Shown here in pieces: positions 25,345 through 33,360 of a stretch of 41,965 nt of DNA; positions within the stretch are counted from its first letter, which is position 1, and each line of letters starts with the position of its first letter. The notes beneath the pieces are model-generated. The model saw only the letters and a program-made list of their open reading frames with translations, made no database searches and was not told where the DNA came from. This DNA is from Bacteroidota bacterium (GTDB lineage: Bacteria > Bacteroidota > Bacteroidia > Chitinophagales > Chitinophagaceae): contig JAFDYE010000214.1 of assembly GCA_018267585.1 (NCBI GenBank), positions 1-41,965 on the forward strand, in the 5' to 3' direction. The translations under genes and the position numbers were made by a program.

Positions 25345-26898
25345 ATGAAACCGAGTATTACGAACGTTGACACACAAGGGAATGAACAGCGAGGTTCTAT
25401 CCGACCATTAAAAAATAATTATCAACGGATAAAATATATTCTCCTGGTCGTCATGGCTTTCACCGGCGTCGCTTTCACGGGATCTGCGGCAAACGCGAAG
25501 GACTATCCTGCTTCACTCTTTGGCATCCGGTCGGACGGTCTGACGCTCAATACCCGGTCGATACAATTCGCCATCGACTTTGTCAACAACAACGGCGGCG
25601 GACGCCTGGTCTTTGACGTAGGCCGGTATCTCACCGGCTCTATCCACCTCAAATCCAACGTGACCATCGTTCTGAAGGAAGGCGCGGTCCTCGTCGGCTC
25701 GCTAAATCCGTTCGACTACGACAAACTGCTGGTAACTGCTCTGATCTTTGCCTATGACCAGCACGATATAGGGATCGAAGGGAAAGGGGTCATCGACGGG
25801 CAGGGCAGACAGCTGGCGGTCAACGTCACCGACATCTACCACAAAGGGCTGATCAAAAACCTCTTCCGCAACGACCGGCCGGAAGCCGATATCCGCGCCA
25901 TGCTGATCAATTTCCGGGGCTGCCGCAATGTACTCATGAAAGGCATCACCATCCGCAATGCCGCCAGCTGGGTCGAGACCTATGACCAGTGCGTCAACCT
26001 GCGGCTCGACAGCATCTATGTCGACAGCAAGGCGTTCTGGAATAACGACGGTATCGATATCGTAGACTGCGACAGCGTCGCCGTTACGAACTCCTATATC
26101 GACGCAGACGACGACGGGGTCTGTCTCAAATCCCACGATGGTTCCAAATTCTGCAACAATATCCTCATCCGCAACAATGTCATCCGCAGCAGCGCCAACG
26201 CGATCAAGTTCGGTACCGCCTCTTATGGCGGATTCAGGAATATCCGGATCCTTAACAACAGGACATTTGACACCTACCGTTCGGCAGTCGCCCTCGAGGC
26301 GGTCGACGGCGGCTTCGTCGAGAATGTGGATGTGGACGGCCTGACGGGCATCAATATGGGCCACGCCATCTTCCTCCGAATTGGGGAAAGAGTAAAAGGC
26401 AAAAAAGGAAGAATGGAGAACATCCGCATCCGCAACGTCGATATAGAGATCGCTGCCGGCAAACCCGACGCGGGATATGACTACGAAGGTCCCATAGAGG
26501 ATATGCCCCGCAACATCTCGCCCATCGTCATTGCCGGGATGCCCGACGCCCTGATCAGTAAAGTATCGTTGGAGAACGTCGACGTCCGATACCCCGGTGG
26601 CGGCAACCCTCTTTTCGCCAGACGCGACCTCGATTCCCTGGACAAGGTGCCCGAACGGCCCGAGGCCTATCCCGACTTCTCCATGTTCACCGAGCTTCCC
26701 GCCTGGGGCGCTTATATCCGCCACGCGCAGGACGTAGACTTCAGCAACGTGACCCTGTCGGCAAAGAAGAAGGACTACCGGACCGCCATCGTCCTGGACG
26801 ACGTCAAAAACTCCGCCTTCATCTCGGTAAAAGTGTCGGAGCCGTCGAAGAAGGCGGCCATCTTTCAGCACAGGACCACCGGCATCACGATCAAATAG
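25345..26898 (+). CDS. GH28-type polygalacturonase-like enzyme, variant active site
   Basis: I start at the ATG at 25345, 18 bases after the GH106 stop; a TTG at 25327 is less likely. The protein is 517 residues with an N-terminal region of about 30 polar residues, then a hydrophobic segment (about 31-48) ending near ANAKDYP, so it is secreted or membrane-anchored. The right-handed beta-helix pattern is clear, with IQFAIDFVNNNGGGRLVF, then NNDGIDIV (Asp235, Asp238) and DADDDGVCLKS (Asp255-Asp257) corresponding to the acidic motifs of GH28. The usual GHG motif appears replaced by SSANAIKFGT, as in some exo-acting or rhamnogalacturonan-type members. It cleaves galacturonate linkages by family; exact linkage is not known. 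It is the last gene of the second SusCD operon. Confidence 0.83.
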   Translation: MKPSITNVDTQGNEQRGSIRPLKNNYQRIKYILLVVMAFTGVAFTGSAANAKDYPASLFGIRSDGLTLNTRSIQFAIDFVNNNGGGRLVFDVGRYLTGSIHLKSNVTIVLKEGAVLVGSLNPFDYDKLLVTALIFAYDQHDIGIEGKGVIDGQGRQLAVNVTDIYHKGLIKNLFRNDRPEADIRAMLINFRGCRNVLMKGITIRNAASWVETYDQCVNLRLDSIYVDSKAFWNNDGIDIVDCDSVAVTNSYIDADDDGVCLKSHDGSKFCNNILIRNNVIRSSANAIKFGTASYGGFRNIRILNNRTFDTYRSAVALEAVDGGFVENVDVDGLTGINMGHAIFLRIGERVKGKKGRMENIRIRNVDIEIAAGKPDAGYDYEGPIEDMPRNISPIVIAGMPDALISKVSLENVDVRYPGGGNPLFARRDLDSLDKVPERPEAYPDFSMFTELPAWGAYIRHAQDVDFSNVTLSAKKKDYRTAIVLDDVKNSAFISVKVSEPSKKAAIFQHRTTGITIK

Positions 26899-26953
26899 TA
26901 CCTTCGCCGTAAATACATGTAACCATGGTGTCATTATAGCGGACATCCCTAAC

Positions 26954-26968
26954 TTAACCGAGGGTTAA
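26954..26968. repeat. Inverted repeat after the GH28 gene
   Basis: TTAACC (26954-26959) pairs with GGTTAA (26963-26968) around GAG. There is no T-run, so it may be an operator or weak hairpin rather than a terminator. The surrounding gap between genes is 261 bases and otherwise shows nothing except a partial -7 box, CAAATTTG at 27002-27009. Confidence 0.3.
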
Positions 26969-27159
26969 CAACTGGCAGCTAAAAATCTCACGGGTAAATC
27001 GCAAATTTGTAGTATCTTAAATCTCGGATGATCAGCCGGGCGCCGGCGTCCTCCACGAAAGGCTCTCAACAACAGCACGAATATAGCTTCGACGATCTCC
27101 GCATGCATCATTCCCAACCGGGGAACTCACTACAACCTGTTCACAGAAGCTAACCCAAT

Positions 27160-28041
27160 ATGCACCAACCGGCCCCCGCGACCCGTCCGTACCAGCGTTT
27201 AAAAAAGATAGCCGGCCTTTTGATGGCCGGACTGTATTTTTTCTGTCCCGCAACAGATGCACAGGTACTTTCCCTCCCCCATGCTTACGCCCATAACGAC
27301 TACTGGCACAAACGCCCGCTGCTGGACGCCCTCGACAATGGCTTTACGCATGTAGAAGCCGACGTCTATCTCAGACATTCCCGTCTGATCGTGTCGCACA
27401 ACCCGCCCTTTCTGGGCCACAGGCGGACGCTGGAGGAGCTCTACTTCCGTCCCTTGCTGCAACGCTTCGCGATGGACGGCGAGTGCCGGCAATCCCCGCT
27501 GGATACCATCGTGCTGATGATCGACGTCAAATCAAAAGGCGTAAGGACCATCAAGGCGCTGAACAAGCTGCTCGATAGGTATAGACCGGTGCTGTCCAGC
27601 TGCGAGGACGGAAAGCTGACCATCCGGAACATTACACTTGTCATCACCGGCCATCGCCCAATGGGCTGGCTCGAACGTGGCGGACCGCGATACTTATTCG
27701 TAGACGCCGACCTCAACAGGCTCGATCTCCGGCAGAACCTGCACGACCTGTATTTTACCGCGAGCTGCAGATACTCCCGCCTGATCAGCTGGAAAGGGAA
27801 GGGACAGATACCGTTTTCGGATCAGCAGCGGCTGACAACGCTGGTGGACCGCGCCCACGCCATCGGCGCCAAGGTCCGGCTCTGGGGCTCCCCCGATAAA
27901 GCCCGCGTATGGAATTTCCTGATGAGCTGCGGAGTAGACCTGATCAATACCGACAGGCTTGTCCCGCTGAGGGACTATTTCGTGCAAAATAACAATGATC
28001 CGGACGGCAACGGAGAAGTCGGGCTGTCCCCCGGCCAGTAG
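27160..28041 (+). CDS. GDPD/PI-PLC-like phosphodiesterase family protein, secreted
   Basis: This 293-residue protein has a hydrophobic signal segment (about 17-32) and then the glycerophosphodiester phosphodiesterase pattern: HAYAHNDYWHKRPLLDAL (His45, Asn46), HVEADVYL (Glu66, Asp68) and LIVSHNP (His80), then VLMIDVKSKG, and near the end GAKVRLWGSPDKARVW and VDLINTD. These correspond to the metal-binding and catalytic positions of the GDPD/PI-PLC TIM barrel. The enzyme would hydrolyse phosphodiesters outside the cytoplasm. The substrate is not known. It is preceded by a gap of 261 bases and followed after seven bases by the end of a minus-strand small gene. Confidence 0.8.
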   Translation: MHQPAPATRPYQRLKKIAGLLMAGLYFFCPATDAQVLSLPHAYAHNDYWHKRPLLDALDNGFTHVEADVYLRHSRLIVSHNPPFLGHRRTLEELYFRPLLQRFAMDGECRQSPLDTIVLMIDVKSKGVRTIKALNKLLDRYRPVLSSCEDGKLTIRNITLVITGHRPMGWLERGGPRYLFVDADLNRLDLRQNLHDLYFTASCRYSRLISWKGKGQIPFSDQQRLTTLVDRAHAIGAKVRLWGSPDKARVWNFLMSCGVDLINTDRLVPLRDYFVQNNNDPDGNGEVGLSPGQ

Positions 28042-28048
28042 CCAGCTG

Positions 28049-28261
28049 CTATCGCTTCACGATCGACCTGACCCTTTCCACCACCTCCTCGGGAAACAGG
28101 CTTGCGATCGAATTCAGCATACGCCTGGCCTTCTGTTCCAGGAACAGCCCGTTGGCCGGCTTTACCTCCTTCCCGAAATATTTACTCTTGATCTTTTCGC
28201 CCGTGACGATATTGTCGATGTCCGGAATATAGAGCTTGTTGATCGCGATATCCGAAAGCAT
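28049..28261 (-). CDS. Small hypothetical protein
   Basis: This is a 70-residue reading frame on the minus strand, 29 bases after the CPBP gene and in the same direction, so it could be the second gene of that operon. The predicted protein is soluble, with no signal peptide or membrane segment; it is rich in charged residues, and its C-terminal half (LEQKARRMLNSIASLFPEEVVERVRSIVKR, in part) looks helical and basic at the end. I recognise no family. It is short, but no competing gene covers these bases. Confidence 0.45.
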   Translation of the reverse strand: MLSDIAINKLYIPDIDNIVTGEKIKSKYFGKEVKPANGLFLEQKARRMLNSIASLFPEEVVERVRSIVKR

Positions 28262-28290
28262 GGGGAAATAAAATGCAGAGGATCATTAAA

Positions 28291-29037
28291 CTATTGTCCC
28301 TCGATCCTTTTCCTCAACTCCTGCAACCGATCGACTCCGACATACAGCACAACTGCTGTCAACCACGTAAGGGCCAGGACCCGGTTGCCTGCCTCAGCGA
28401 CCACCGTATCCGAAACAACAAAGGTACGCGAGGCCTCAAAGGCAATATTGGCTCCCCAGTGAATTCCCAGGGCAAGCCACAGTGATCCGCTTCGCCATAC
28501 CGCATATGCCAGCAAAACGCCAAAAGCGAACAAATAGGACAGGACGGCCAGCCCTTCCCCCAGTCGCCAGATATGGTTCAGCACATACAAACCTGCAGAA
28601 AAAACAACCCAGCCCCAGCGAGGCATTTTTTTGGAGAGGTGTCCATACAAATAGCCCCTTGTCAGGATGTCTTCCGCAATGGATGGAAAAAAGGTCAGGA
28701 CAAATAGGGCAGGAAGTCGGACCGCGACAATCCTAAAAGGCGCAAACGACCGGAAGTTCTCGTAGCCCAGTTCCATCGAGACGAACACAGCGATAGAGAA
28801 GGCGACCAGCCCGGCGACCATCCCCCCGGCCAATTTCACATACCAGCCCCGGCGCAAACCAAGGCCATAGCCTCCGAGCCCTTTCCATCCCTGCCATCTT
28901 GCGACAAGGTAGGCGACCGCCAGGAATCCGATCTTGAAAATGGCCATTATCCAAAAGGAATCAAAGAATTCCGGGAAATGGTAGACCGCAAAAAGCAGCA
29001 GGAATCCCAGGATGGGCTTTAGCACTGTCTTTGACAT
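28291..29037 (-). CDS. CPBP family intramembrane metalloprotease
   Basis: This 248-residue protein has several hydrophobic segments, consistent with an integral membrane protein of the CPBP (CAAX protease and bacteriocin-processing, Abi) family. The motifs are AEDILTRGYL (Glu122, Asp123 and Arg127, in place of the usual EExxxR), VLNHIW (His155) and GIHWGAN (His193, Asn197). The second acidic residue of motif 1 is Asp rather than Glu, a small deviation. The family cleaves or binds membrane proteins; the target is unknown. It is divergent from the rhodanese-like gene with 87 bases between. A -7 box candidate TAACTTTA on the minus strand lies at 29063-29070. Confidence 0.85.
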   Translation of the reverse strand: MSKTVLKPILGFLLLFAVYHFPEFFDSFWIMAIFKIGFLAVAYLVARWQGWKGLGGYGLGLRRGWYVKLAGGMVAGLVAFSIAVFVSMELGYENFRSFAPFRIVAVRLPALFVLTFFPSIAEDILTRGYLYGHLSKKMPRWGWVVFSAGLYVLNHIWRLGEGLAVLSYLFAFGVLLAYAVWRSGSLWLALGIHWGANIAFEASRTFVVSDTVVAEAGNRVLALTWLTAVVLYVGVDRLQELRKRIEGQ

Positions 29038-29062
29038 ATCGATGGTTTAGGCGCGCGTTACA

Positions 29063-29070
29063 TAAAGTTA
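29063..29070 (-). promoter_or_regulatory. Candidate -7 box for the CPBP gene
   Basis: Minus strand TAACTTTA, seven of eight to TAnnTTTG, 25 bases before the ATG at 29037. Normal leader spacing. Confidence 0.35.
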
Positions 29071-29112
29071 CCTCAAAACAGGCTCGCCTGAGCATCGGAA
29101 CCTCCCTTTTAC

Positions 29113-29120
29113 TACCTTTA
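29113..29120 (+). promoter_or_regulatory. Candidate -7 box beside the rhodanese-like start codon
   Basis: TACCTTTA, seven of eight to TAnnTTTG, only four bases before the ATG at 29125. If used, the transcript would be leaderless. No good -33 TTG was seen. Confidence 0.35.
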
Positions 29121-29124
29121 TACC

Positions 29125-29556
29125 ATGACAACCCGCGCATCTTTAGCCTTGCTTTTTGTAATGACAGCGACATTCATCCGTCAGACCGAGCCCTGGACAC
29201 CGGCCCAGCTGCTGGAACCTTCCGAGCTGGCCGCAAAGATCAGCCATCCTGCCGTCAACCCGCCATTGATCATATGCGTTGGCCCTTCCGGCCTCATCAA
29301 AGGCTCTATAGAAACAGGTCCGGCAAAGGACAGCCAAAACCTCGACTCGCTGAAGCGGCTCCTCCAAAAGCAAGACCCCGGCAAAGAGGTCATCATTTAT
29401 TGCGGCTGTTGTCCTTTTGAGCACTGCCCCAACGTCAGGCCAGCATTCACCCTTCTCAACGAGATGCATTTTACCCGCGCACGGCTGCTCAACCTTTCCC
29501 ACAACATTAAGGTAGACTGGATCGATCATAAATACCCGGTAAAGGAAGGCAACTAG
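29125..29556 (+). CDS. Secreted rhodanese-like protein
   Basis: This 143-residue protein has a short hydrophobic signal segment at residues 5-17 and should be exported. It has a rhodanese-like fold signature: LIICVGPSGLIKGSI near the start and VIIYCGCCPFEHCPNVRPAF (Cys93, Cys95, Cys96, Cys101), where one of these cysteines would be the persulfide-carrying residue. The extra cysteines around the active loop are unusual and could bind a metal or form disulfides. The length fits a single rhodanese domain. It converges with the LytTR gene, with ten bases between the stops. Sulfur transfer is the family role; no partner is visible. Confidence 0.75.
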   Translation: MTTRASLALLFVMTATFIRQTEPWTPAQLLEPSELAAKISHPAVNPPLIICVGPSGLIKGSIETGPAKDSQNLDSLKRLLQKQDPGKEVIIYCGCCPFEHCPNVRPAFTLLNEMHFTRARLLNLSHNIKVDWIDHKYPVKEGN

Positions 29557-29566
29557 CTCACCAACA

Positions 29567-30034
29567 CTATTCTCCCATCCATCGGCGGAACTCCGGCACC
29601 CTTTCCCTGCTGACGATGATCTCTTCCCGGCACGGTGGTACTACCTGGAGCTTTAGCCGGTTGCCGGAATATGGATATACCATATCAATGGAATAAATGG
29701 AGGTCAGGAATCTGCGGTTGACGCGGAAAAAGAGAGCAGGGTCGAGCATCTGTTCAAGCTCTTCTATCCTGTATTCGATGAGATGCTTCCTGTTGTCCAT
29801 TGTCCTGCAAAAGACAAATCTGTCCTCGGCAAAAAAATAGTGGATATCCCTTACGGGTATCGATTGGAATTTCTGCCCCTGCTTCACAAGAAACCGCTGC
29901 CGGTGACGGTTCGAGACCTGGCCGGGCTGGTCGGGCGGGATGAGCACGATATCAATGCGGCTGGAGAAATTTCTGAGTGCGGCCTCCAGTTCGAGGATGA
30001 GCCTGCGTTCGTCTTCTGCTACTAATATACGCAT
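29567..30034 (-). CDS. LytTR DNA-binding response regulator with shortened receiver domain
   Basis: This 155-residue protein keeps the first 35 residues of a receiver domain, MRILVAEDERRLILELEAAL (acidic pocket Glu-Asp after beta-1), then passes straight into a linker and a complete LytTR DNA-binding domain (about 48-150: FLVKQGQKF, IHYFFAEDRFVFC, YRIEELEQML, FFRVNRRFLTSI, LQVVPP, VSRERVPEFRRWM). About 80-90 residues of a normal receiver, including the phosphorylated Asp and the Thr and Lys, are missing. No histidine kinase gene is next to it. It may be constitutive, regulated by another route, or a decayed gene whose frame is preserved. Its upstream region carries a perfect -7 box at 30097-30104. 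Confidence 0.82.
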   Translation of the reverse strand: MRILVAEDERRLILELEAALRNFSSRIDIVLIPPDQPGQVSNRHRQRFLVKQGQKFQSIPVRDIHYFFAEDRFVFCRTMDNRKHLIEYRIEELEQMLDPALFFRVNRRFLTSIYSIDMVYPYSGNRLKLQVVPPCREEIIVSRERVPEFRRWMGE

Positions 30035-30096
30035 ATACTAAGTCTGATGCCTGATTCGGAGATTGGATATTCGGGTCATTAACGCGAATCCATCGC

Positions 30097-30104
30097 CAAA
30101 GGTA
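30097..30104 (-). promoter_or_regulatory. -7 promoter box for the LytTR gene
   Basis: Minus strand TACCTTTG, a perfect match to TAnnTTTG, 62 bases before the ATG at 30034. No clear -33 TTG. The rest of the 262-base gap to the next gene shows nothing else that I can name. Confidence 0.45.
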
Positions 30105-30244
30105 TCGGGCCGTCAGCCATCCTGCAGAGAGGCCTGTATGAACCGGAGCATTTACCGTATGAGCTGCAAAAAACCAGGCAGCCGCAATTGAGACATCCCG
30201 GCATCGGATCCATTCAGCATTTGGTGCAGTTACCGCAGGTTCGC

Positions 30245-30275
30245 TTGGCGCCCGGCGGATGGGGCAATATATTTA
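30245..30275 (+). promoter_or_regulatory. Promoter for the T9SS cargo gene
   Basis: TTG at 30245-30247 and TATATTTA at 30268-30275 are separated by 20 bases, a good fit to the -33/-7 layout of Bacteroidota. The ATG at 30297 follows 21 bases after. Confidence 0.5.
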
Positions 30276-30296
30276 CGCAACGCTAAATCCAAACCT

Positions 30297-31667
30297 ATGC
30301 GCACCCTTTTACGATTGCTCCTCTGCACATTTGTTCTCGTACATGTACTATTCAGTCGTTCGAAAGCCCAGTGCCTTGTTGCGCCGCCAGCACCCGCCTG
30401 CACCGGCACCGAACAGAAAGCCGCAGATGGCGAAACTATTGCAGCTCCCGATTCCAAGTGGTATTACGGTTCGCCTGCCACCTATGGCAGCCTGACCCTC
30501 AGCGGCGGCACGCTTATCGTCTGCGGCAATCTGACTCTTAGCCAGTTCAGTTTCAATTCCGGAATCGTGTATGTACTTCCGGGCGCCAGCCTGACCATCG
30601 GCGGCAGTACGACACTCCAGCTTTCCGGAGGATGCTATGTCTACAATTATGGGACGGTGACCATACAAAGAAGCCTTTCGTTAGACAACGCGCACGCCAG
30701 CCCGGTGAACCCAAACGTATTCATCAACGCCTCCACGTCATCAGTGCTCACAGTGCCCTTTGACTGGTTCGTGATCAACAATCCTTATTCCTGGTTTGTG
30801 AACAACGGCACGGCCAGCATGCATGGGATCGTGACCGACCCCCAGTCTGCAGCCGGGAGCGTCTGCCTCGGCGCAGGCAGCCAGACGGCCATGTCGACGC
30901 TGATCAACAATGCCCCCGGCGCCTATAACGCCCCCTCCGGAGGAGCATGCGTATCCGTACAGGACCACTCTTATCTCTGTGAAAACCTGACCTCGAGCGG
31001 CTCCGTGAGGCTATGCCTTTCCCCTTCCCATATTACGGACTCCAGCTGTTTTGTTTCGAGGGGGCATACCAATGCCTGGGGAAGCGCAACATTGTTCAAG
31101 AGCTGTACGTCCTGCGCAGCGACAACACTGCTGCCCGTCCATTTTATTTCGTTTTCGGCATCAGTCGCAGGAAGAGACGTTCGCCTCAGCTGGCATATTG
31201 ACGGAGATACGGCGGGATACAGGGCGCTTATAGAAAGGTCCGGCGATGGCATACAGTATGCGCCCCTGTCATCAGCAATAGATCCCGGTCCCGGGGAGAC
31301 CTATAGCACGACCGACCGGGAGCCGTTCGCCGGCAACAGCTACTACCGCATCGCCTACTTCAATGCCGTTACCCGGACGGCCATCTACAGTCCGGTCAAA
31401 GCCCTTGAGAATACGCGCGCCTCCGTCATATCCGTCTATCCAAACCCCTTCGCTACGCAGTTCTCGGTCAGCCTCCCAACCGGCGTCGTTCCGGTCGCGC
31501 TTGGACTTTGGACGACGGACGGGCAGCAGGTACCGTCGCTGTATGTTCACAATGAGGGAAATGGAAGGCTTGACGTCAGAACGGGCCAGGCGCTCGCGCC
31601 GGGGACGTATCTGCTCAGGATAAGGACCGACAAGCTGATATATTCCACAGAACTGATCAGGCGATAG
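30297..31667 (+). CDS. Type IX secretion system cargo, C-terminal sorting domain
   Basis: This 456-residue protein has a signal peptide ending around KAQ (residue 25). The middle is a beta-rich region with repeated GGTLIVCGNLTLS-like turns (about 60-145), probably a beta-helix or beta-sandwich of unknown function, with several Cys pairs. From about residue 280 the segment LLPVHFISFSASVAGRDVRLSWHI is the linker often found before a type A sorting domain. The C-terminal 75 residues (VISVYPNPFATQFSVSLP, then LAPGTYLLRIRTDKLIYSTELIRR in part) are the type A sorting signal. It should be surface-exposed or released. I see no catalytic motif. Confidence 0.83.
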   Translation: MRTLLRLLLCTFVLVHVLFSRSKAQCLVAPPAPACTGTEQKAADGETIAAPDSKWYYGSPATYGSLTLSGGTLIVCGNLTLSQFSFNSGIVYVLPGASLTIGGSTTLQLSGGCYVYNYGTVTIQRSLSLDNAHASPVNPNVFINASTSSVLTVPFDWFVINNPYSWFVNNGTASMHGIVTDPQSAAGSVCLGAGSQTAMSTLINNAPGAYNAPSGGACVSVQDHSYLCENLTSSGSVRLCLSPSHITDSSCFVSRGHTNAWGSATLFKSCTSCAATTLLPVHFISFSASVAGRDVRLSWHIDGDTAGYRALIERSGDGIQYAPLSSAIDPGPGETYSTTDREPFAGNSYYRIAYFNAVTRTAIYSPVKALENTRASVISVYPNPFATQFSVSLPTGVVPVALGLWTTDGQQVPSLYVHNEGNGRLDVRTGQALAPGTYLLRIRTDKLIYSTELIRR

Positions 31668-31693
31668 CCCATATTTACCATCGACAGGGACGT

Positions 31694-31721
31694 TTTGTAG
31701 CTGCCGGAAGTATTACATTTG
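31694..31721 (+). promoter_or_regulatory. Promoter next to the alpha-galactosidase-like start codon
   Basis: TTTG at 31694-31697 and a perfect TACATTTG at 31714-31721 are 16 bases apart, slightly short. The ATG at 31726 is four bases after the box, implying a leaderless transcript if this box is used. The Tat signal begins at this ATG, which supports the start. Confidence 0.45.
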
Positions 31722-31725
31722 TCCC

Positions 31726-33360
31726 ATGCAAAGAAGACATTTCCTTCAGCTAACGGGCTTTTCTGCCGCGGCGCTTATATTTCAACGACTACCCACAAAC
31801 GCAAATTCCGGCCCTGACGGATCGGCCTGGGGCCTGCAATATCCTTCGGCCGTCTCGGTCTGGCGGGAAGGCCGCTGGGAGTCCCTCGCGGGAGGCAATG
31901 ACCGCTGGTCCCTGGGCGGGCTCGCCGTCGGGCTCCAACAGAAAGACAAGGCCATGAATATCCGGCTTCACGCCCCGGGCATGGCGCTGCAACAGATAAA
32001 GCTCACCTGGAAAAAGGTCTTTTCCGCCACAGCGCAGTATGTCGGTGACGCCTGGGAACGCAGCTACGGCGACCTTTCCTGGCAGGCGGCTCCGCCAACC
32101 AGGGCGCCCTGGTATATGCTTGTCCACGACGGAGAGCAGACGCACGCATTTGGGGTAATGACGGGCGCGCGAAGCTTTTGTTACTGGCAGGCCGCGCCGG
32201 GGCGGCTGGATCTCGTTCTGGACCTCCACTCCGGCGGGTCCGGCGTCGTGCTTGGCGATCGCGTTCTGGACGCCGCACAGCTGGTCGCCACGCAGAGCCT
32301 CGCCGGAGAGGACCCATTCCACACCGAAGCAAGATTCTGCAGGATAATGTGCGAAAAGCCAAGACTTCCGGCCAGCCCCGTCTATGGCATCAACGACTGG
32401 TATTTTGCCTATGGGAAGAATTCCAGAGAGCTGATCCTTTCCACCACCGCTGCGATGGCCGAACTGGCGCCGGACAGCGGCAACCGCCCATTCTCGGTGA
32501 TCGACGACGGCTGGGAGGATGGCTCCGTCTTTACGAGAGCCAACGCCAAATTTGGGGACATGTCAAAAGTCGCCGCGGACATAAAGCAGCTGGGCATGCG
32601 GCCCGGACTGTGGACACGTCCTCTGCTCGCGAATGCAGGCGACCCTCCGGCCCGCCTGAACCCAAGGGCGACCGGCGGCGAAGAACGCTACCTCGACCCG
32701 ACACAGCCGGAGAACCTCCACCGCATCGGAGCAACGATCAGCCTTTATAAGGACTGGGGGTTCCAGATGGTCAAGCACGACTACAGCACCTGGGATATTT
32801 TTGGAAGATGGGGTTCGCAGATGAGCGAAGGCTTAACAAAAGAAGGATGGAGCTTCAGCGACAGGTCGGCAACCAATGCCGAGATCATCACCCGGTTGTA
32901 TGAGACCATCCGGGAAGCAGCAGGAGACATGTACCTCATCGGCTGCAATACGGTGAGCCATCTGTCCGCCGGCCTCTTCGAGCTCAACCGCACCGGGGAC
33001 GACACCAGCGGCCGGGAATGGGACAGGGTTGTCAGATATGGCGTCAATACACTGGCATTCCGCCTGCCGCAGCACAATGCATTTTACGCGGTCGACGGCG
33101 ACTGCGTCGGTGTCACCACTCAGATAGCCTGGCAGCGGAACAGGCAATGGATGCAGCTGCTGGCCGAAAGCGGCGCGCCGCTCTTCATTTCCGCCCAGCC
33201 CGAGGCGACAGGCGCCGAACAGAAGGAATACATCCGGAAATGCTTCGCTATGGCCGCAAAGCCACAGCCTACGGGCGAACCGCTCGACTGGATGACCAAC
33301 AACCGTCCGGAAAAATGGAGACTCAACGGCAGAGTCGTCAATTTCGACTGGAAGGCATAA
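31726..33360 (+). CDS. GH36/GH27-type alpha-galactosidase-like enzyme, Tat-exported
   Basis: This 544-residue protein starts MQRRHFLQLTGFSAAAL, a twin-arginine signal. It has an N-terminal beta domain (about 35-190), then an alpha-galactosidase-type TIM barrel with YGINDWYFAYGKNS, FSVIDDGWEDG, MRPGLWTRPLL, then MVKHDYSTWD with Asp352 in the nucleophile position, and RTGDDTSGREWD with Asp425/Asp426 in the acid/base position. A short beta domain closes the protein. These motifs follow the clan GH-D layout (GH27/GH36), but the substrate could be alpha-galactose or another alpha-linked sugar. It stands just upstream of the sigma factor gene in the same direction and may be co-expressed with the third SusCD system. 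Confidence 0.78.
   Translation: MQRRHFLQLTGFSAAALIFQRLPTNANSGPDGSAWGLQYPSAVSVWREGRWESLAGGNDRWSLGGLAVGLQQKDKAMNIRLHAPGMALQQIKLTWKKVFSATAQYVGDAWERSYGDLSWQAAPPTRAPWYMLVHDGEQTHAFGVMTGARSFCYWQAAPGRLDLVLDLHSGGSGVVLGDRVLDAAQLVATQSLAGEDPFHTEARFCRIMCEKPRLPASPVYGINDWYFAYGKNSRELILSTTAAMAELAPDSGNRPFSVIDDGWEDGSVFTRANAKFGDMSKVAADIKQLGMRPGLWTRPLLANAGDPPARLNPRATGGEERYLDPTQPENLHRIGATISLYKDWGFQMVKHDYSTWDIFGRWGSQMSEGLTKEGWSFSDRSATNAEIITRLYETIREAAGDMYLIGCNTVSHLSAGLFELNRTGDDTSGREWDRVVRYGVNTLAFRLPQHNAFYAVDGDCVGVTTQIAWQRNRQWMQLLAESGAPLFISAQPEATGAEQKEYIRKCFAMAAKPQPTGEPLDWMTNNRPEKWRLNGRVVNFDWKA

Noticed and set aside
25702-26946. Minus-strand 414-residue frame opposite GH28
   Set aside because: Antisense to a clear beta-helix protein; valine- and aspartate-rich translation without domain pattern.
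30080-30286. Open plus-strand frame in the gap before the T9SS cargo gene
   Set aside because: No start codon of the usual kind, no recognisable domain, and it overlaps the promoters of two genes.
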